In this document: piece after piece, positions 1-10,388 of the stretch | Layout of the letters: each line of letters starts with the position of its first letter | How positions within the stretch are numbered: position 1 is the first letter of the stretch | Assembly (NCBI RefSeq): GCF_947242115.1 | Contig: NC_074717.1 | Location: 36,755,201 to 36,819,200, forward strand | Source of the DNA: Biomphalaria glabrata | Lineage: Eukaryota; Mollusca; Gastropoda; Planorbidae | DNA length: 64,000 nucleotides | Direction: 5' to 3' | Made by a program: the position numbers and the translations under genes | Notes under the pieces: generated by a model | Told to the model about the DNA's origin: nothing | Seen by the model: only the letters and a program-made list of their open reading frames with translations | The model's database searches: none

Positions 1-1
1 C

Positions 2-2461
2 TATCCGCTTCCTAGGATTGACGACACATTGGACACACTTGCTGGGTCACAGATCTTTTCCACCCTTGACCTAAAGAGCGGTTACTGGCAAGTGGGACTA
101 CACCCCGAGGACAGAGATAAAACAGCCTTCTCTGCTGGTAATGGTCTCTGGCAATTCACCGTGATGCCTTTTGGCCTCTGTAACGCCCCAGCCACCTTTG
201 AAAGACTAATGGAGCATGTGCTAAGAGGACTCAACTGGACCACGTGTCTTGTTTACTTAGATGACATTATCGTCATAGGCAGAACCTTCAAGGAACATAT
301 TGCAAACCTGAAGGAAGTGTTTGAACGAATTAGAAACGCTGGAATGAAATTGAATCCAAAGAAGTGCTCCTTGTTCAGAAGGACTGTCAAGTACCTTGGG
401 CACATCGTGTCAAAGGAGGGAGTCAGCACAGACCCGGATAAAGTTGAAGCCGTAAATGGATGGCCGATCCCCGCTAATATCCAGGAGTTAAGAAGCTTTC
501 TTGGACTCTGCACGTATTACAGACGTTTTGTGCCTAATTTCTCTAGCCTCTGTAGTGCCCTTCATCAATTGACAGAACCGAAGCGGCCGTTTATTTGGAC
601 AACGGAATGTCATGAGGCCTTTGAGAGACTTAAAAAGGCTCTTGTTTCATCGCCCATTCTGGCCTACCCGATACCAGCAGAGACGTTCGTACTTGACACT
701 GATGCGAGCAATACCGGAATAGGTGCTGTCTTATCCCAAAAGGTAGATGGAACTGAGAGAGTCATAGCTTACTTTAGTCGGAGCTTGTCCAAAGCCGAGA
801 GAAACTACTGTGTCACAAGACGTGAGCTACTGGCAGTTGTGGATGCCATACAACATTTTCAGAAATACTTATATGGGCAAAAATTTATCATTAGGACAGA
901 CCACGCTGCTCTACAATGGCTGTTGTCATTTAAAAGTCCGGAAGGACAAGTCGCCAGGTGGATTGAACGTTTGCAAACCTATGACTTCGAGACACAACAC
1001 CGAAAAGGACAAACTCACCAGAATGCTGACGCGCTGTCTCGACGACCTTGCAGAATGGAATGTAAACACTGCAGCAAGGTTGAAGAAAAGGAAGTTATCG
1101 TTGATTGTCGACATCTTGGGGTACAAGCTTCCGGGTCATGGTCCGACGAAAGAATCCGAGAAGACCAGTTAAAAGATGAGGACCTGGCTCCCATTCTGCT
1201 TATGAAGGAAGACGGACAAAGACCAGAATGGCATCACCTTTCTGATAAAGGAGCTGCTACCAAGGCATATTGGGCACAATGGGACTCACTGACAATCGAC
1301 AATGGAGTTCTCAAGAGGGTCTGGGAAACGGCAGATGGGACATGCAATCGCTTACAGCTGTTGTTGCCTAAAGTGAGAGTTGCTGAGGTGCTGCAAGAAA
1401 TCCATAATAATTCCAGTGGTTCACATTTAGGTGTCAACAAGACCTTTGAAAAAGTACGCCAGCGGTTTTACTGGTTCGGCTACCGGGATGATGTAGAAGA
1501 ATGGTGCCGAAGATGCGACGCATGTTCAGCAGCAAAGGGCCCGCACAGGAGAACGAGGGGACGTATGCAGCAATACAACGTCGGTAACCCCTTTGAAAGA
1601 ATAGCGCTCGATGTAGCCGGACCATTTCCTGAATCCCAGAGAGGAAACAAGTACGTTCTAGTAGTGATAGACTATTTTACTAAGTGGCCTGAAGCGTATG
1701 CGATACCAAACCAAGAAGCCACCACCATAGCGGAAACACTTGTGGAGAATTGGATTAGCCGATTCGGTCCTCCCAGGGAGTTACACTCCGACCAAGGTCG
1801 AAACTTCGAATCCAAGATCTTTCAAGAGATGTGCCAGGTACTCGGCATCGAAAAGACACGCACAACCCCTCTTCACCCCCAGTCAGATGGAATGGTGGAA
1901 CGATTTAACCGAACATTGGAACAACATCTGTCGAAAGTCGTCGATGAACGTCAAGAGGACTGGGACACCTATATCCCAATGTTCCTTATGGCATATAGAG
2001 GATCGATTCACAGCACCACCGGTTACACTCCAGCAAAGATGTTGTTCGGCCGAGAGCTGCAACTACCTTGTGACTTGCTATTCGGGATCCCGGGAGATGT
2101 GCCAGCCTCTTCGACAGACTATGTCGCAAATCTCCGAAAACGGATGGAGAAAACTCACGCTCTAGCCCGCAGAAACATCAAGATCAACAGTGACCACATG
2201 AAGACAAGGTACGACAAACGGGCCAATGCCGCTGGGTTTCATGAGAACGATCTGGTGTGGCTGTACAACCCACAAAGACGAAAAGGCAAGTCCCCAAAGC
2301 TTCAAACAGACTGGGAAGGACCCTACCGCGTGATAAAAAGAATCAACGATGTCGTGTATCGAATACAGAAGAGCCCAAGGTCCAAACTGAAGGTCGTCCA
2401 CATCGACAGACTCAACAAGTACCATGGTGAAGCTGGATCTGCCCGGGACGGACAGATCTAA
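2..2461 (+). CDS. pol: Retroelement pol (RT, RNase H, integrase), partial at 5' end
   Basis: The frame is open from base 2 to the stop ending at 2461; the start lies outside the window. Reverse transcriptase is recognised by the MPFGLCNAP block and the catalytic YLDD box near base 260. Ty3-type RNase H follows, with LDTDAS, RRELLAVV and RTDHAALQWL. The integrase has an HHCC zinc-binding region (HLGV..., CRRCDAC), a DDE core (IALDVAGPFP, HSDQGRNF, HPQSDGMVERFNRTLEQ) and a C-terminal GPYRV module. This order, with integrase after RNase H, is diagnostic of Ty3/gypsy rather than Copia or BEL elements. In the element's life cycle these enzymes make cDNA and insert it into the host genome. Confidence 0.93.
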   Translation, partial: YPLPRIDDTLDTLAGSQIFSTLDLKSGYWQVGLHPEDRDKTAFSAGNGLWQFTVMPFGLCNAPATFERLMEHVLRGLNWTTCLVYLDDIIVIGRTFKEHIANLKEVFERIRNAGMKLNPKKCSLFRRTVKYLGHIVSKEGVSTDPDKVEAVNGWPIPANIQELRSFLGLCTYYRRFVPNFSSLCSALHQLTEPKRPFIWTTECHEAFERLKKALVSSPILAYPIPAETFVLDTDASNTGIGAVLSQKVDGTERVIAYFSRSLSKAERNYCVTRRELLAVVDAIQHFQKYLYGQKFIIRTDHAALQWLLSFKSPEGQVARWIERLQTYDFETQHRKGQTHQNADALSRRPCRMECKHCSKVEEKEVIVDCRHLGVQASGSWSDERIREDQLKDEDLAPILLMKEDGQRPEWHHLSDKGAATKAYWAQWDSLTIDNGVLKRVWETADGTCNRLQLLLPKVRVAEVLQEIHNNSSGSHLGVNKTFEKVRQRFYWFGYRDDVEEWCRRCDACSAAKGPHRRTRGRMQQYNVGNPFERIALDVAGPFPESQRGNKYVLVVIDYFTKWPEAYAIPNQEATTIAETLVENWISRFGPPRELHSDQGRNFESKIFQEMCQVLGIEKTRTTPLHPQSDGMVERFNRTLEQHLSKVVDERQEDWDTYIPMFLMAYRGSIHSTTGYTPAKMLFGRELQLPCDLLFGIPGDVPASSTDYVANLRKRMEKTHALARRNIKINSDHMKTRYDKRANAAGFHENDLVWLYNPQRRKGKSPKLQTDWEGPYRVIKRINDVVYRIQKSPRSKLKVVHIDRLNKYHGEAGSARDGQI

Positions 2462-3104
2462 GATGGTTGCACTCAGATGTTTGGCGAGAACTTTGTGTGT
2501 CGAGCTTTGCAGGGAGAACGCCAACTCCAAGAAACCCATCGGCAAGGTCTGCACCCAACAGACGTTTGTCCAGCTGACGAGACCTGGTGATGGTCAAGTA
2601 AGTGAACTGGAGCCTGATGCTGAAGATGAGGGTCCTTCGCAAGTGGAGTGCTGCCAACTTGCTCCGCTAGTTTGCCCTCCGGACAAGCCTGAAGATGATG
2701 TGTGCCACTATCTCCCCTCCTGTGGACCTGACACCCATTCCCAAAAAAACCCGTCTCTTGAAAACCCTATGAAACAACCTGATAGGCCAGCGATCTTGGT
2801 GACCCCAGTCCTGACATCCTATCCCTCCCCGTGTGTTAAGTGGCTGCCCTCAGAAGTGAGCGACCGAAGAAGGCGACGTTTGCTCAGTCCAAAGTGCATG
2901 GCGATGCAACCACGACGTCAGTGCAGCCAGGTGAAGGTGACCTGGAGTAGGAGAAAGAGACATACGCCGAATACAACGCAGATGGCTCCATCGAGATGGC
3001 AATATAAGCCCATTGTCGCCCCCACCGATAGACCTCCTCCTGCATCGATTCACCTCCACTGCCCATGTCGTGTGATAGATTTTGTCCGGGACGGACAAAT
3101 CTGA
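2424..3104 (+). other. Unidentified reading frame between pol and the 3' LTR
   Basis: An ATG-started frame of 226 codons overlaps the end of pol and fills the spacer before the LTR. I recognise no domain in it. Its last residues (RDGQI, then stop) are the same as the last residues of pol, because the DNA around 2440-2470 is imperfectly repeated around 3085-3112. It may be an accessory frame or a chance reading of a duplicated spacer. Confidence 0.3.
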
Positions 3105-3115
3105 GAAGGGGGCAG

Positions 3116-3616
3116 TGTTACGACCCTATTGGCGGCGCAAAAGGGTTAACTATAGGCTCAGCTGACACACCCGTGAATCACTCAGGTCAGCGGGGCCATG
3201 GACAAGGGACAGTACTACGATCACACGCAAATATGACCAATGTTATGGTCATGTGATCGAAAGCCTGCGGTACGAGTGGCACAGTGTGTAAGAAAGCGGC
3301 AGTTCAAGACGGGAGAGCGTTGAGACCAGGACTGTTAGTTGGCCATGAAGTCGGTCCTTGTCGAGTCCTCAAGTGTTATGTACGAGTCTAGGAAGAAATA
3401 GAGACAGTAGAGTTGTATACGGTGATGTACAGTTTAACATTCGTAGTAGCTTATTGTGTTGCCAATTGTGTCGTATTGGCTGTCTTCTACTTATTCACTC
3501 ATTATTAAAGTACCAGATTATTGTGGAGCTCTTGTTGGCAGGTTCTTGATGTGTTGATGTGTTGTGTTGTGTTTAGCAGTGTTTATAGAAGGCCGGAGTA
3601 GAAGAGGATCGTAACA
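3116..3616 (+). repeat. 3' LTR of the Ty3/gypsy element
   Basis: The 501-bp segment starts TGTTACGA and ends TCGTAACA, a perfect 8-bp inverted end pair with canonical TG...CA termini. It follows the purine-rich tract. The partner LTR is outside the window. Confidence 0.85.
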
Positions 3617-3911
3617 ATATGAAGGAACTTAGCTTGTGCAACAGTGTAATAGTAATGACAATAAAAGTGTTAAATTCAATTTTCAAATGTTCCATTCACT
3701 ACTATCTTCTATTCACGAAGCTGCTGAGATTTGTGTCAATTCAGTTTTAATAACAGTTAAATAAACAAAATGTGCTCCACTAAAATTGAAGAAATCAGCC
3801 TACTGATTGTCAGAGTGTCTGTGTCATTTTGTGGGTCATGTTAAATAACTAATTTTAATTTGCTTTGTTGAAATTCGAATCTCACTCCTTAAATCACTTC
3901 TACATCCTCAG

Positions 3912-6900
3912 GATCCACGAGTGTTGGATGTCATGATGCCGTACATGTTGAGCCAGTTTGGAAATCCACATTCTCGTACACATGCCTACGGCTGGGAAAG
4001 TGAAGCTGCTGTTGAGAAAGCAAGAAAAGTAAATCTAGTTTATTTCTTTTAGTTATACATTTGGGGTGTTAACCTCACTAAAGTAGTGACATTAAAGCCT
4101 ATTTTTAGTTTTAATATAATAATTATAGTAATTAATAAAATAATTTAATATAATAATTAAATAAACCGAGCTTTTCTAGTATTATACATTTATTCAAATT
4201 GTTTTGAACATTATTTTCAGCAAGTGGCTAATATTATCAGAGCAGATCCCAAAGAGATTATATTTACTAGTGGAGCCACTGAATCTAATAATATAGCTGT
4301 GAAGGGTGTGGCTAGGTTCTACAAGGGCAAGAAAAATCACATCATCACAACACAGACTGTAAGCACCTTTATAAAGCTTTAGTAAACATAAGTTCACTTT
4401 CCTGATGAAAACTTGTCCTTTCAATATTTTTATACCAATGCTTCTTTAATTTAAAAGATGTTTGGGTTTCCTAGACATGTAAATTAGTTTCTTATTTTTT
4501 CCATTTATATTTATATATATATTTTTTTTTTCTTTACTGTAGGAAATTTTAAAATTTAAATGAGATGGAATAAGACTTAGATGTGTCTAATGTTTATTTT
4601 TTGCCAGGAACATAAGTGTGTATTAGACTCCTGCAGAGCTCTTGAGGCTGAGGGTTTCGATGTGACATATCTGGGTGTTCAAAATAATGGTCTCATTGAT
4701 GTCAAAGTAAGGAGAGATTTTTCTTACAATTTTTTTGTTTATCACATCCAGTTAAGTAGCTGTAGAATGTTTAAAAAATGAACAGTGATGTAAATCCTGA
4801 TAAAGATTTAAGTCACTTCTCTTTACAAAGTAATAATTTTACTTTCTGGTATGTTTAAGGAGCTTGAGAAAAGTATTCGTCCCGAGACTGTGTTGGTTTC
4901 TGTGATGGCAATCAATAATGAGATTGGGGTTAAACAACCTATAACAGAGATTGGTAATTACATCATTCCATACATTTAACAACCTGTAACAGAGATTGGT
5001 AATTACATCATTCCATACATTTAACAACCTATAACAGAGATTGGTAATTACATCATTCCATACATTTAACAACCTGTAACAGAGATTGGTAATTACATCA
5101 TTCCATACATTTAACAACCTATAACAGAGATTGGTAATTACATCGTTCCATACATTTAACAACCTGTAACAGAGATTGGTAATTACATCATTCCATACAT
5201 TTAACAACCTATAATAGAGATTGGTAATTACATCATTCCATACATTTAACAACCTATAACAGATTGGTAATTACCCTACATCACTTCATACAAAATGGTA
5301 TACTTTTGTTTTTATTCTTTATTACAGATTTTGTAAAAAAAAAATGAAAAAATTTTTTACTGGGGAATCACTATTAAAAAATTCTTTATATTTTCATATA
5401 TATGAAATTACAAAGTTTTTTGTTTTATTATATTAATCTTTTCTATGAATGGAGGTAGTTCCACAGATTACACTCGCCACTGTAACATTTTGAAGGTGAA
5501 GAAAAGACAAAAATTTTGGAAGTCATATATTTATTTATCGGACTTATAAGGATGGTTCTATTTTCTATTTTTCTTTGATAAAGCTTTTTTTTTTCAGTCC
5601 TTTTGTTTTTAAGTTATTGATGACCTGGATATAATTTTTTTAATATTCTGTTTCCTTTGTTCATTCAAGTTTCTTACCTCTACCTCTAGGTGCCTTGTGC
5701 AAAGCTAAAAAAGTTTTTTTCCACACGGACGCAGCCCAGGCTGTGGGCAAGATTCCACTTCATGTCAATGAAATGAACATTGATCTCATGTCAATAAGTG
5801 GACATAAAATTTATGGACCAAAAGGTTTGTAGCTGTTGCTTTCTTTCCTAGTGTCAAAATATTTGTCACTTTTATTTTATCCAATATACAAAGAGTCTAT
5901 GTAGTTCATAAACACTTGTCTTTAATGTGAATCTCATTATGTAGAGTTGTAATCAAATGAAAGTTATAGATTAACTTTTTGCTAGGTATTGGTGCACTGT
6001 TTGTCAGAAGAAGACCTAGGGTCAGAATCGAGCCCCTCCAAAGTGGAGGCGGCCAGGAAAGAGGAATGCGAAGTGGCACAGTTCCGACTCCCTTGGTAGT
6101 TGGCATCGGTGCTGCATGTGAGCTGGCTCAAGAAGAAATGGAGGCAAGTTTTTTCATATTTCTTTGTTGTGAAGGTAATGTTGTGTTTGTATCCTTTTAG
6201 GTTAACCATTATGTTTCATTTGTATGGCATTTTACGTCTTGAGAGACAATCTTTTCCCTTTCCAACTTCTCATGCACTAAAGGTACAAACAGGTTTGGGC
6301 AACTATAATCACCAGGCATTGTTTCACCCTTCTTTCTACTTCTGGTGTGTATGCCATCGTAAATCCGGGACCCTTCCATTATGTATGCTCTATGAGTGGA
6401 TCTATCCAGTACCTACTTTTCCCAACTGTTAAGTGTCAATTGTTTTGTATAGCTATTTGTTTTCTGTTAGAATGGCTTATTTTCTTTTCACTTGAAGCTT
6501 CTGGAAGGGCCAACTAAAAATAAATGAAAATATTAATTTGGGTGAAACCTAGTCTTAAAAAAAAAAAGGTTCAATTACTAAAGCTTTTACTATTGGTATC
6601 TTTGATATAACATAGACTTTCAAATGACAAATTCATTTACTACTTATAAAACAAGGAGACAAAAAATGCAATTCTGATATTTCTAATGTTTTTTCCTGAC
6701 AGTATGACAGCAAGAGGATTAAATCACTTTCAAATAGACTGGTTCACAGCATCATGGAAGCTTGTCCTAAGGTGATCAGAAATGGTGACCCTGAGAATAC
6801 TTATCCAGGTACAGGCAACTAAGATACATTCATTTCAATAAAATGCTTATCTTATTATAAATTACAGACTATCCTTCAAATAAAAAAAAAAAGATAATTA

Positions 6901-8601
6901 CATACTATGTGTATCATTGTCTAAATCTAGTTATGTATGTTAATTTGAGACGAACTTTACTTAGTCATTTTTTTTTTTTTTTGCTAAAGCACCCTGATCC
7001 CTGCTCTAATGTCACTAGAAAAGAATGAGCACTTGTACAATTTGTCCTAGCATATATCTATTTAACATTCGCATTTTACACATTTTTTTATACACAAACT
7101 ATGAGCATAGATTGAAACAATTCCGAGAGTAATGTATCACATATACAACTGTAGAGTTTGTTGACTTCCATACATGACTTCTTTCACAATTGACTTACTT
7201 TATTGTGAATGTACATTCCATTAACTGAGTTCATGGCTCTTTGTCGAAGTTATAATTACAAAAAAAAAAAATCTATTTTGATTTTTAAGAAAAAAAATAC
7301 ATAGATGTACAGATAGATAACCTAAGACAAGTATTTTGAAATACCACTACTATTGATTATTATTTTATGTGTGATATACTTCTAGTATGTATTGTATTAG
7401 CTGAATCTTGTGTTTGTATTTACATAGGTTGTGTAAATCTATCTTTTGCTTACGTGGAAGGTGAAAGCCTCCTTATGGCCTTGAAAGATGTTGCTTTGTC
7501 ATCAGGAAGGTTAGAACATATTCACATTTAGAGTGTACAGCCACTCAGAAATGTTGCACAATTTATGTACATGATTACTAAACCTAATTCAATTTTTTTT
7601 TTAAATACTAAGAAGATTGCCCTCTCTCTTGTTGACATTTGTCCATTAAATGTGCATGGATTAGTTTCTAAATGAAATCTAATTATTTTTTTTTAATTAA
7701 CTATTTAAAAAAAAAATTTAACACATATTTTATTACCGGCTGTCTGTGAGAACAGTGCACGATATGATGACATAATTAGTAGTGAAAACTTGACAATGAG
7801 GAAAATACTGAATGAAATTTATAAATAACATTTTACATCAAATTCACCAAAAGCTTTAGAGATCCCCTTTTTTTACATTTTAGTTTAACTTCATTGCTTA
7901 CAATTTATTAAGTTAGGAAGGGATGTGAAAATGTATTTCATATGTTGATCTACCATTGTAGAGACATCATCTAGAGTTTCTAATTTGTATAAAATATCTG
8001 TTGTGATGAAAATTGCTGTTCTGTTAGCATTAGTTCTACTTAGTATCAATTTTTTTCCTATCAGAATGTCTGCCATATCAAGTATATATTTGAATTGTAT
8101 TTTACTTTTAACTTACAGTGCCTGTACATCAGCCTCTCTGGAACCTTCTTATGTCCTGAGAGCCATCGGAACAGATGAAGATTTGGCTCACTCATCTATC
8201 AGGTAAATATTGACTAGGTTTTAACATACGTACGGGTTAATTTTAAAAATAAATTTTAAAAAAATATATATTTATATCTTCTGATTACTTACATTTGTTC
8301 AGATTTGGCATTGGGAGATTCACAACTGATGAAGAGATTGACTTCACCATCAAGAAATGTATTTCACATGTGAAAAAGTTGCGTGAAATGAGGTATGTGT
8401 GAGGGTTTTTTGTTTAAAAAAAAAACAACTAGTTTATGAATAATAAGTGAAAAATTTTATTTAACAACTTCTTAACTATAAGTATATAATATTAAGCTTT
8501 ACTTGGTAAATGTATATGTATTGAGTATTTGTTTCAGTCCTTTGTGGGAAATGGTTCAAGAAGGAATCGATCTGAAATCCATTAAGTGGACTCAACACTA
8601 G
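3912..8601 (+). CDS. NFS1: Cysteine desulfurase, mitochondrial (NFS1), 3' eleven exons
   Basis: Pyridoxal-phosphate enzyme that takes sulfur from cysteine for iron-sulfur cluster assembly on ISCU, with ISD11, ACP and frataxin, and also supplies sulfur for tRNA thiolation. Exons: 3912-4028, 4221-4358, 4608-4706, 4860-4953, 5690-5824, 5986-6143, 6703-6808, 7428-7509, 8119-8202, 8303-8392, 8538-8601 (TAG stop). All junctions keep frame and yield 388 residues, very close to human NFS1 from about residue 70 of 457. Visible motifs are [26 protein letters not shown], the PLP lysine in [10 protein letters not shown], and the persulfide-forming cysteine in SGSACTSAS. The C-terminus, IKWTQH, is the family's conserved ISCU-contacting tail. 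The intron after exon 6 is GC-AG. Intron 4 begins inside a 45-bp minisatellite. The first exons, with the targeting peptide, must lie left of the window beyond the retroelement. Confidence 0.97.
4936..5275 (+). repeat. 45-bp minisatellite at NFS1 exon 4/intron 4 boundary
   Basis: Seven complete 45-bp units begin at 4936, 4981, 5026, 5071, 5116, 5161 and 5206, and a shortened eighth starts at 5251. The first unit covers the last 18 coding bases of exon 4 plus its splice donor (GAGATTG|GTAATT). Units alternate between CCTATAAC and CCTGTAAC, so growth was probably by 90-bp dimers. Confidence 0.95.
7011..7057 (-). mobile_element. Short LINE 3'-coding remnant in NFS1 intron 7
   Basis: About 45 bases, including TTGTCCTAGCATAT, match the reverse complement of the LINE C-terminal coding region seen at 52990-53050. 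It is a small antisense remnant, also seen in longer form at 60620-60770. Confidence 0.5.
7125..7245. repeat. Dispersed about 120-bp repeat, copy 1
   Basis: From GAGAGTAATGTATCAC to CATGGCTCTTTGTC this matches 12521-12640 over its whole length with a few changes and one small length difference. It lies in NFS1 intron 7. Family unknown. Confidence 0.7.
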
Positions 8602-9010
8602 CCCTACTGACAAACTGAACTAAATTACTCAAGGAATACATTGCACTACTAATAGATTTTGTCTCTGACTATATGTAATAGGTACTACAAATTGGACATG
8701 GCCAGAGTTTTTTTTCCAATTAACAAGCACAAACTGTAGCATAACTGTGGTGTGTTTGTTTCATGGATTCATTATTTATACAATGGTCTGTTTCAGTTGA
8801 AGAGTTGGTTTAGAATGAATGTGCAATACATATTGTGAGATTAAGTAATTTGTTTGTTGATACTGAAATACGATTGCTCATCATAACTTTTCTGTCAGCC
8901 TCTTTTATCTATGAATCAATAGATATTGGTGTAAAATATTAAGACTTCACTAACTTCAGTTTCATTAAAAGTTTTTTTTTTTTTATAAAATAAATATTGT
9001 TTTTCATGTT
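8602..9010 (+). other. NFS1: NFS1 3' untranslated region (probable)
   Basis: AT-rich sequence after the stop codon, with a canonical AATAAA at 8989-8994 just downstream of a T-run. The UTR would be about 400 bases. The cleavage site is not determinable. Confidence 0.55.
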
Positions 9011-9058
9011 TCTTTTATACACAATACAATGTGATGCTAACAATGTGCCTGAACATTA

Positions 9059-9200
9059 AGGATGAGTGCAGACCCAGTTCCAATTTGCATAATTTGTCAC
9101 AATGTTGTAGACAGGAGTAGAAAGTGACACTATTAGGGCTTTAAATACCTTATTTCTTGACAGAGGAAATGCATTCTCTTCATTGTAATTCTAAAACTTA
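9059..9200. repeat. Diverged dispersed repeat (GGATGAGTGCAG family), copy 1
   Basis: Begins with AAGGATGAGTGCAGACCCAG and contains AATTTGTCACA. It aligns loosely with 16650-16800 and 58872-59060, which share the GGAT(A/G)AGTGC opening, a TTTGTCACAT/GCAAATTCTGAT stretch, GCAGACAAA and TCTATTTAA. Family unknown. The rest of 9200-10150 holds only AT-rich sequence in which I see nothing. Confidence 0.4.
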
Positions 9201-10388
9201 GTGACCCACTTTGATGTGGGTCTGTGAAGAAATAAAGTAAAGGAACACAATGGGTGAAATAAATAGGACTACATTAGTTAAGAATAACACAATATTATAC
9301 ATACAATTTGATAGATATATATTATGTCGATAGTTTGACTTTTGATATCTGTTGTGTATTTAACTCCTTGCACTTAGCTAATATAGTTAAACTTATAGTC
9401 TTGTATAAAAAAACAACTAACATTTTGGTTTGTATAGATATTGAGATAGAGGAAAAAGTAATTGCTTTTTTGAATCAGGATGGCTGCCCCCATCTCTTGC
9501 TGTCCTGCGGATGTAACAATCTTCAACTCTTAAGGAACATCCCAAACAAGTTAAACTAACAAATGAAAAAAAAAAATTTTTTATACTGCTAAGATGATTT
9601 TTTTTTATTTATTTCTAATGCAGCATTAGAAAGGTCTCTTTCAGTGTTGAGGAATTAGTGCCATGGCCATAGCATATAAATTAATTTTTGACAGTGCACC
9701 AATCTGAAGAACTGCCACTGAGATATTCTCATTAGAAATTAATTATACTTTGAAATCACAAACAACATTTAAAGATGCCTTAAAATTCATTTATAAATAA
9801 TTTATTTATAATCTACAAATGTTTAAGAAAAAAAAAATCCTTTTTTTTTTTAAATTATGAGAAATGAAAATCATATAAGAGTATGTAAACTGGCCAGCAA
9901 AACTTAAATTCACTCCTTTTTTTAAGCTATCTTATCTGAATAACACACTAGTTGTAAAAGAATGTATGCTTTTCACTCAAAAGAAAAGTTGTGATTTTAA
10001 GTTTCAAAAAAAGAAATATAACAAAGAAGGAGCTATAAATTCATTAACATAATTCAACTTTTATGATTTTTTAATAAATCATGAAAAAGAAAATATTCCA
10101 GACGTCTTAAAATCTCTTGTTAGATCTAGATATTAGTGGAAACCTTATGAGGAAACGCTGTGGCTGAGGGTCTGAACCGGAGGGTCCCGGGATTCATATC
10201 CTGGTGAAGACTGGGATTTTTAATTTCTGGATCTTTAGGGTGCCTTGGAGTTCACCTAGCTGTAATGGGTACCTGACATTAGTTGGGGAAAAGTAAAGGC
10301 AATTTGTCGTTGTGATGGCCACATGACACCTTCATAAATTGTGGTCTATAGAAACAGATGACCCTTACATCATCTGCCCTATATAAGG

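Larger units (their letters stand above)
1..3616 (+). mobile_element. Ty3/gypsy-type LTR retroelement, 3' half (left end outside window)
   Basis: The element enters from the left window edge and ends at a 3' LTR. The visible internal part carries pol in the Ty3/gypsy order: reverse transcriptase, RNase H, integrase. A purine-rich tract (about 3104-3115) directly precedes the LTR, as expected for a plus-strand primer. The visible part looks whole, which suggests a young copy. It has the same orientation as NFS1, whose first visible exon begins about 300 bases downstream, so it probably sits in an NFS1 intron. The 5' LTR, gag and target duplication are not in the window, so age cannot be estimated from LTR divergence. 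Confidence 0.93.

Noticed and set aside
4839-5252. 137-codon minus-strand repeat frame
   Set aside because: It arises from the 45-bp minisatellite (a multiple of three) on the strand opposite NFS1 exon 4.
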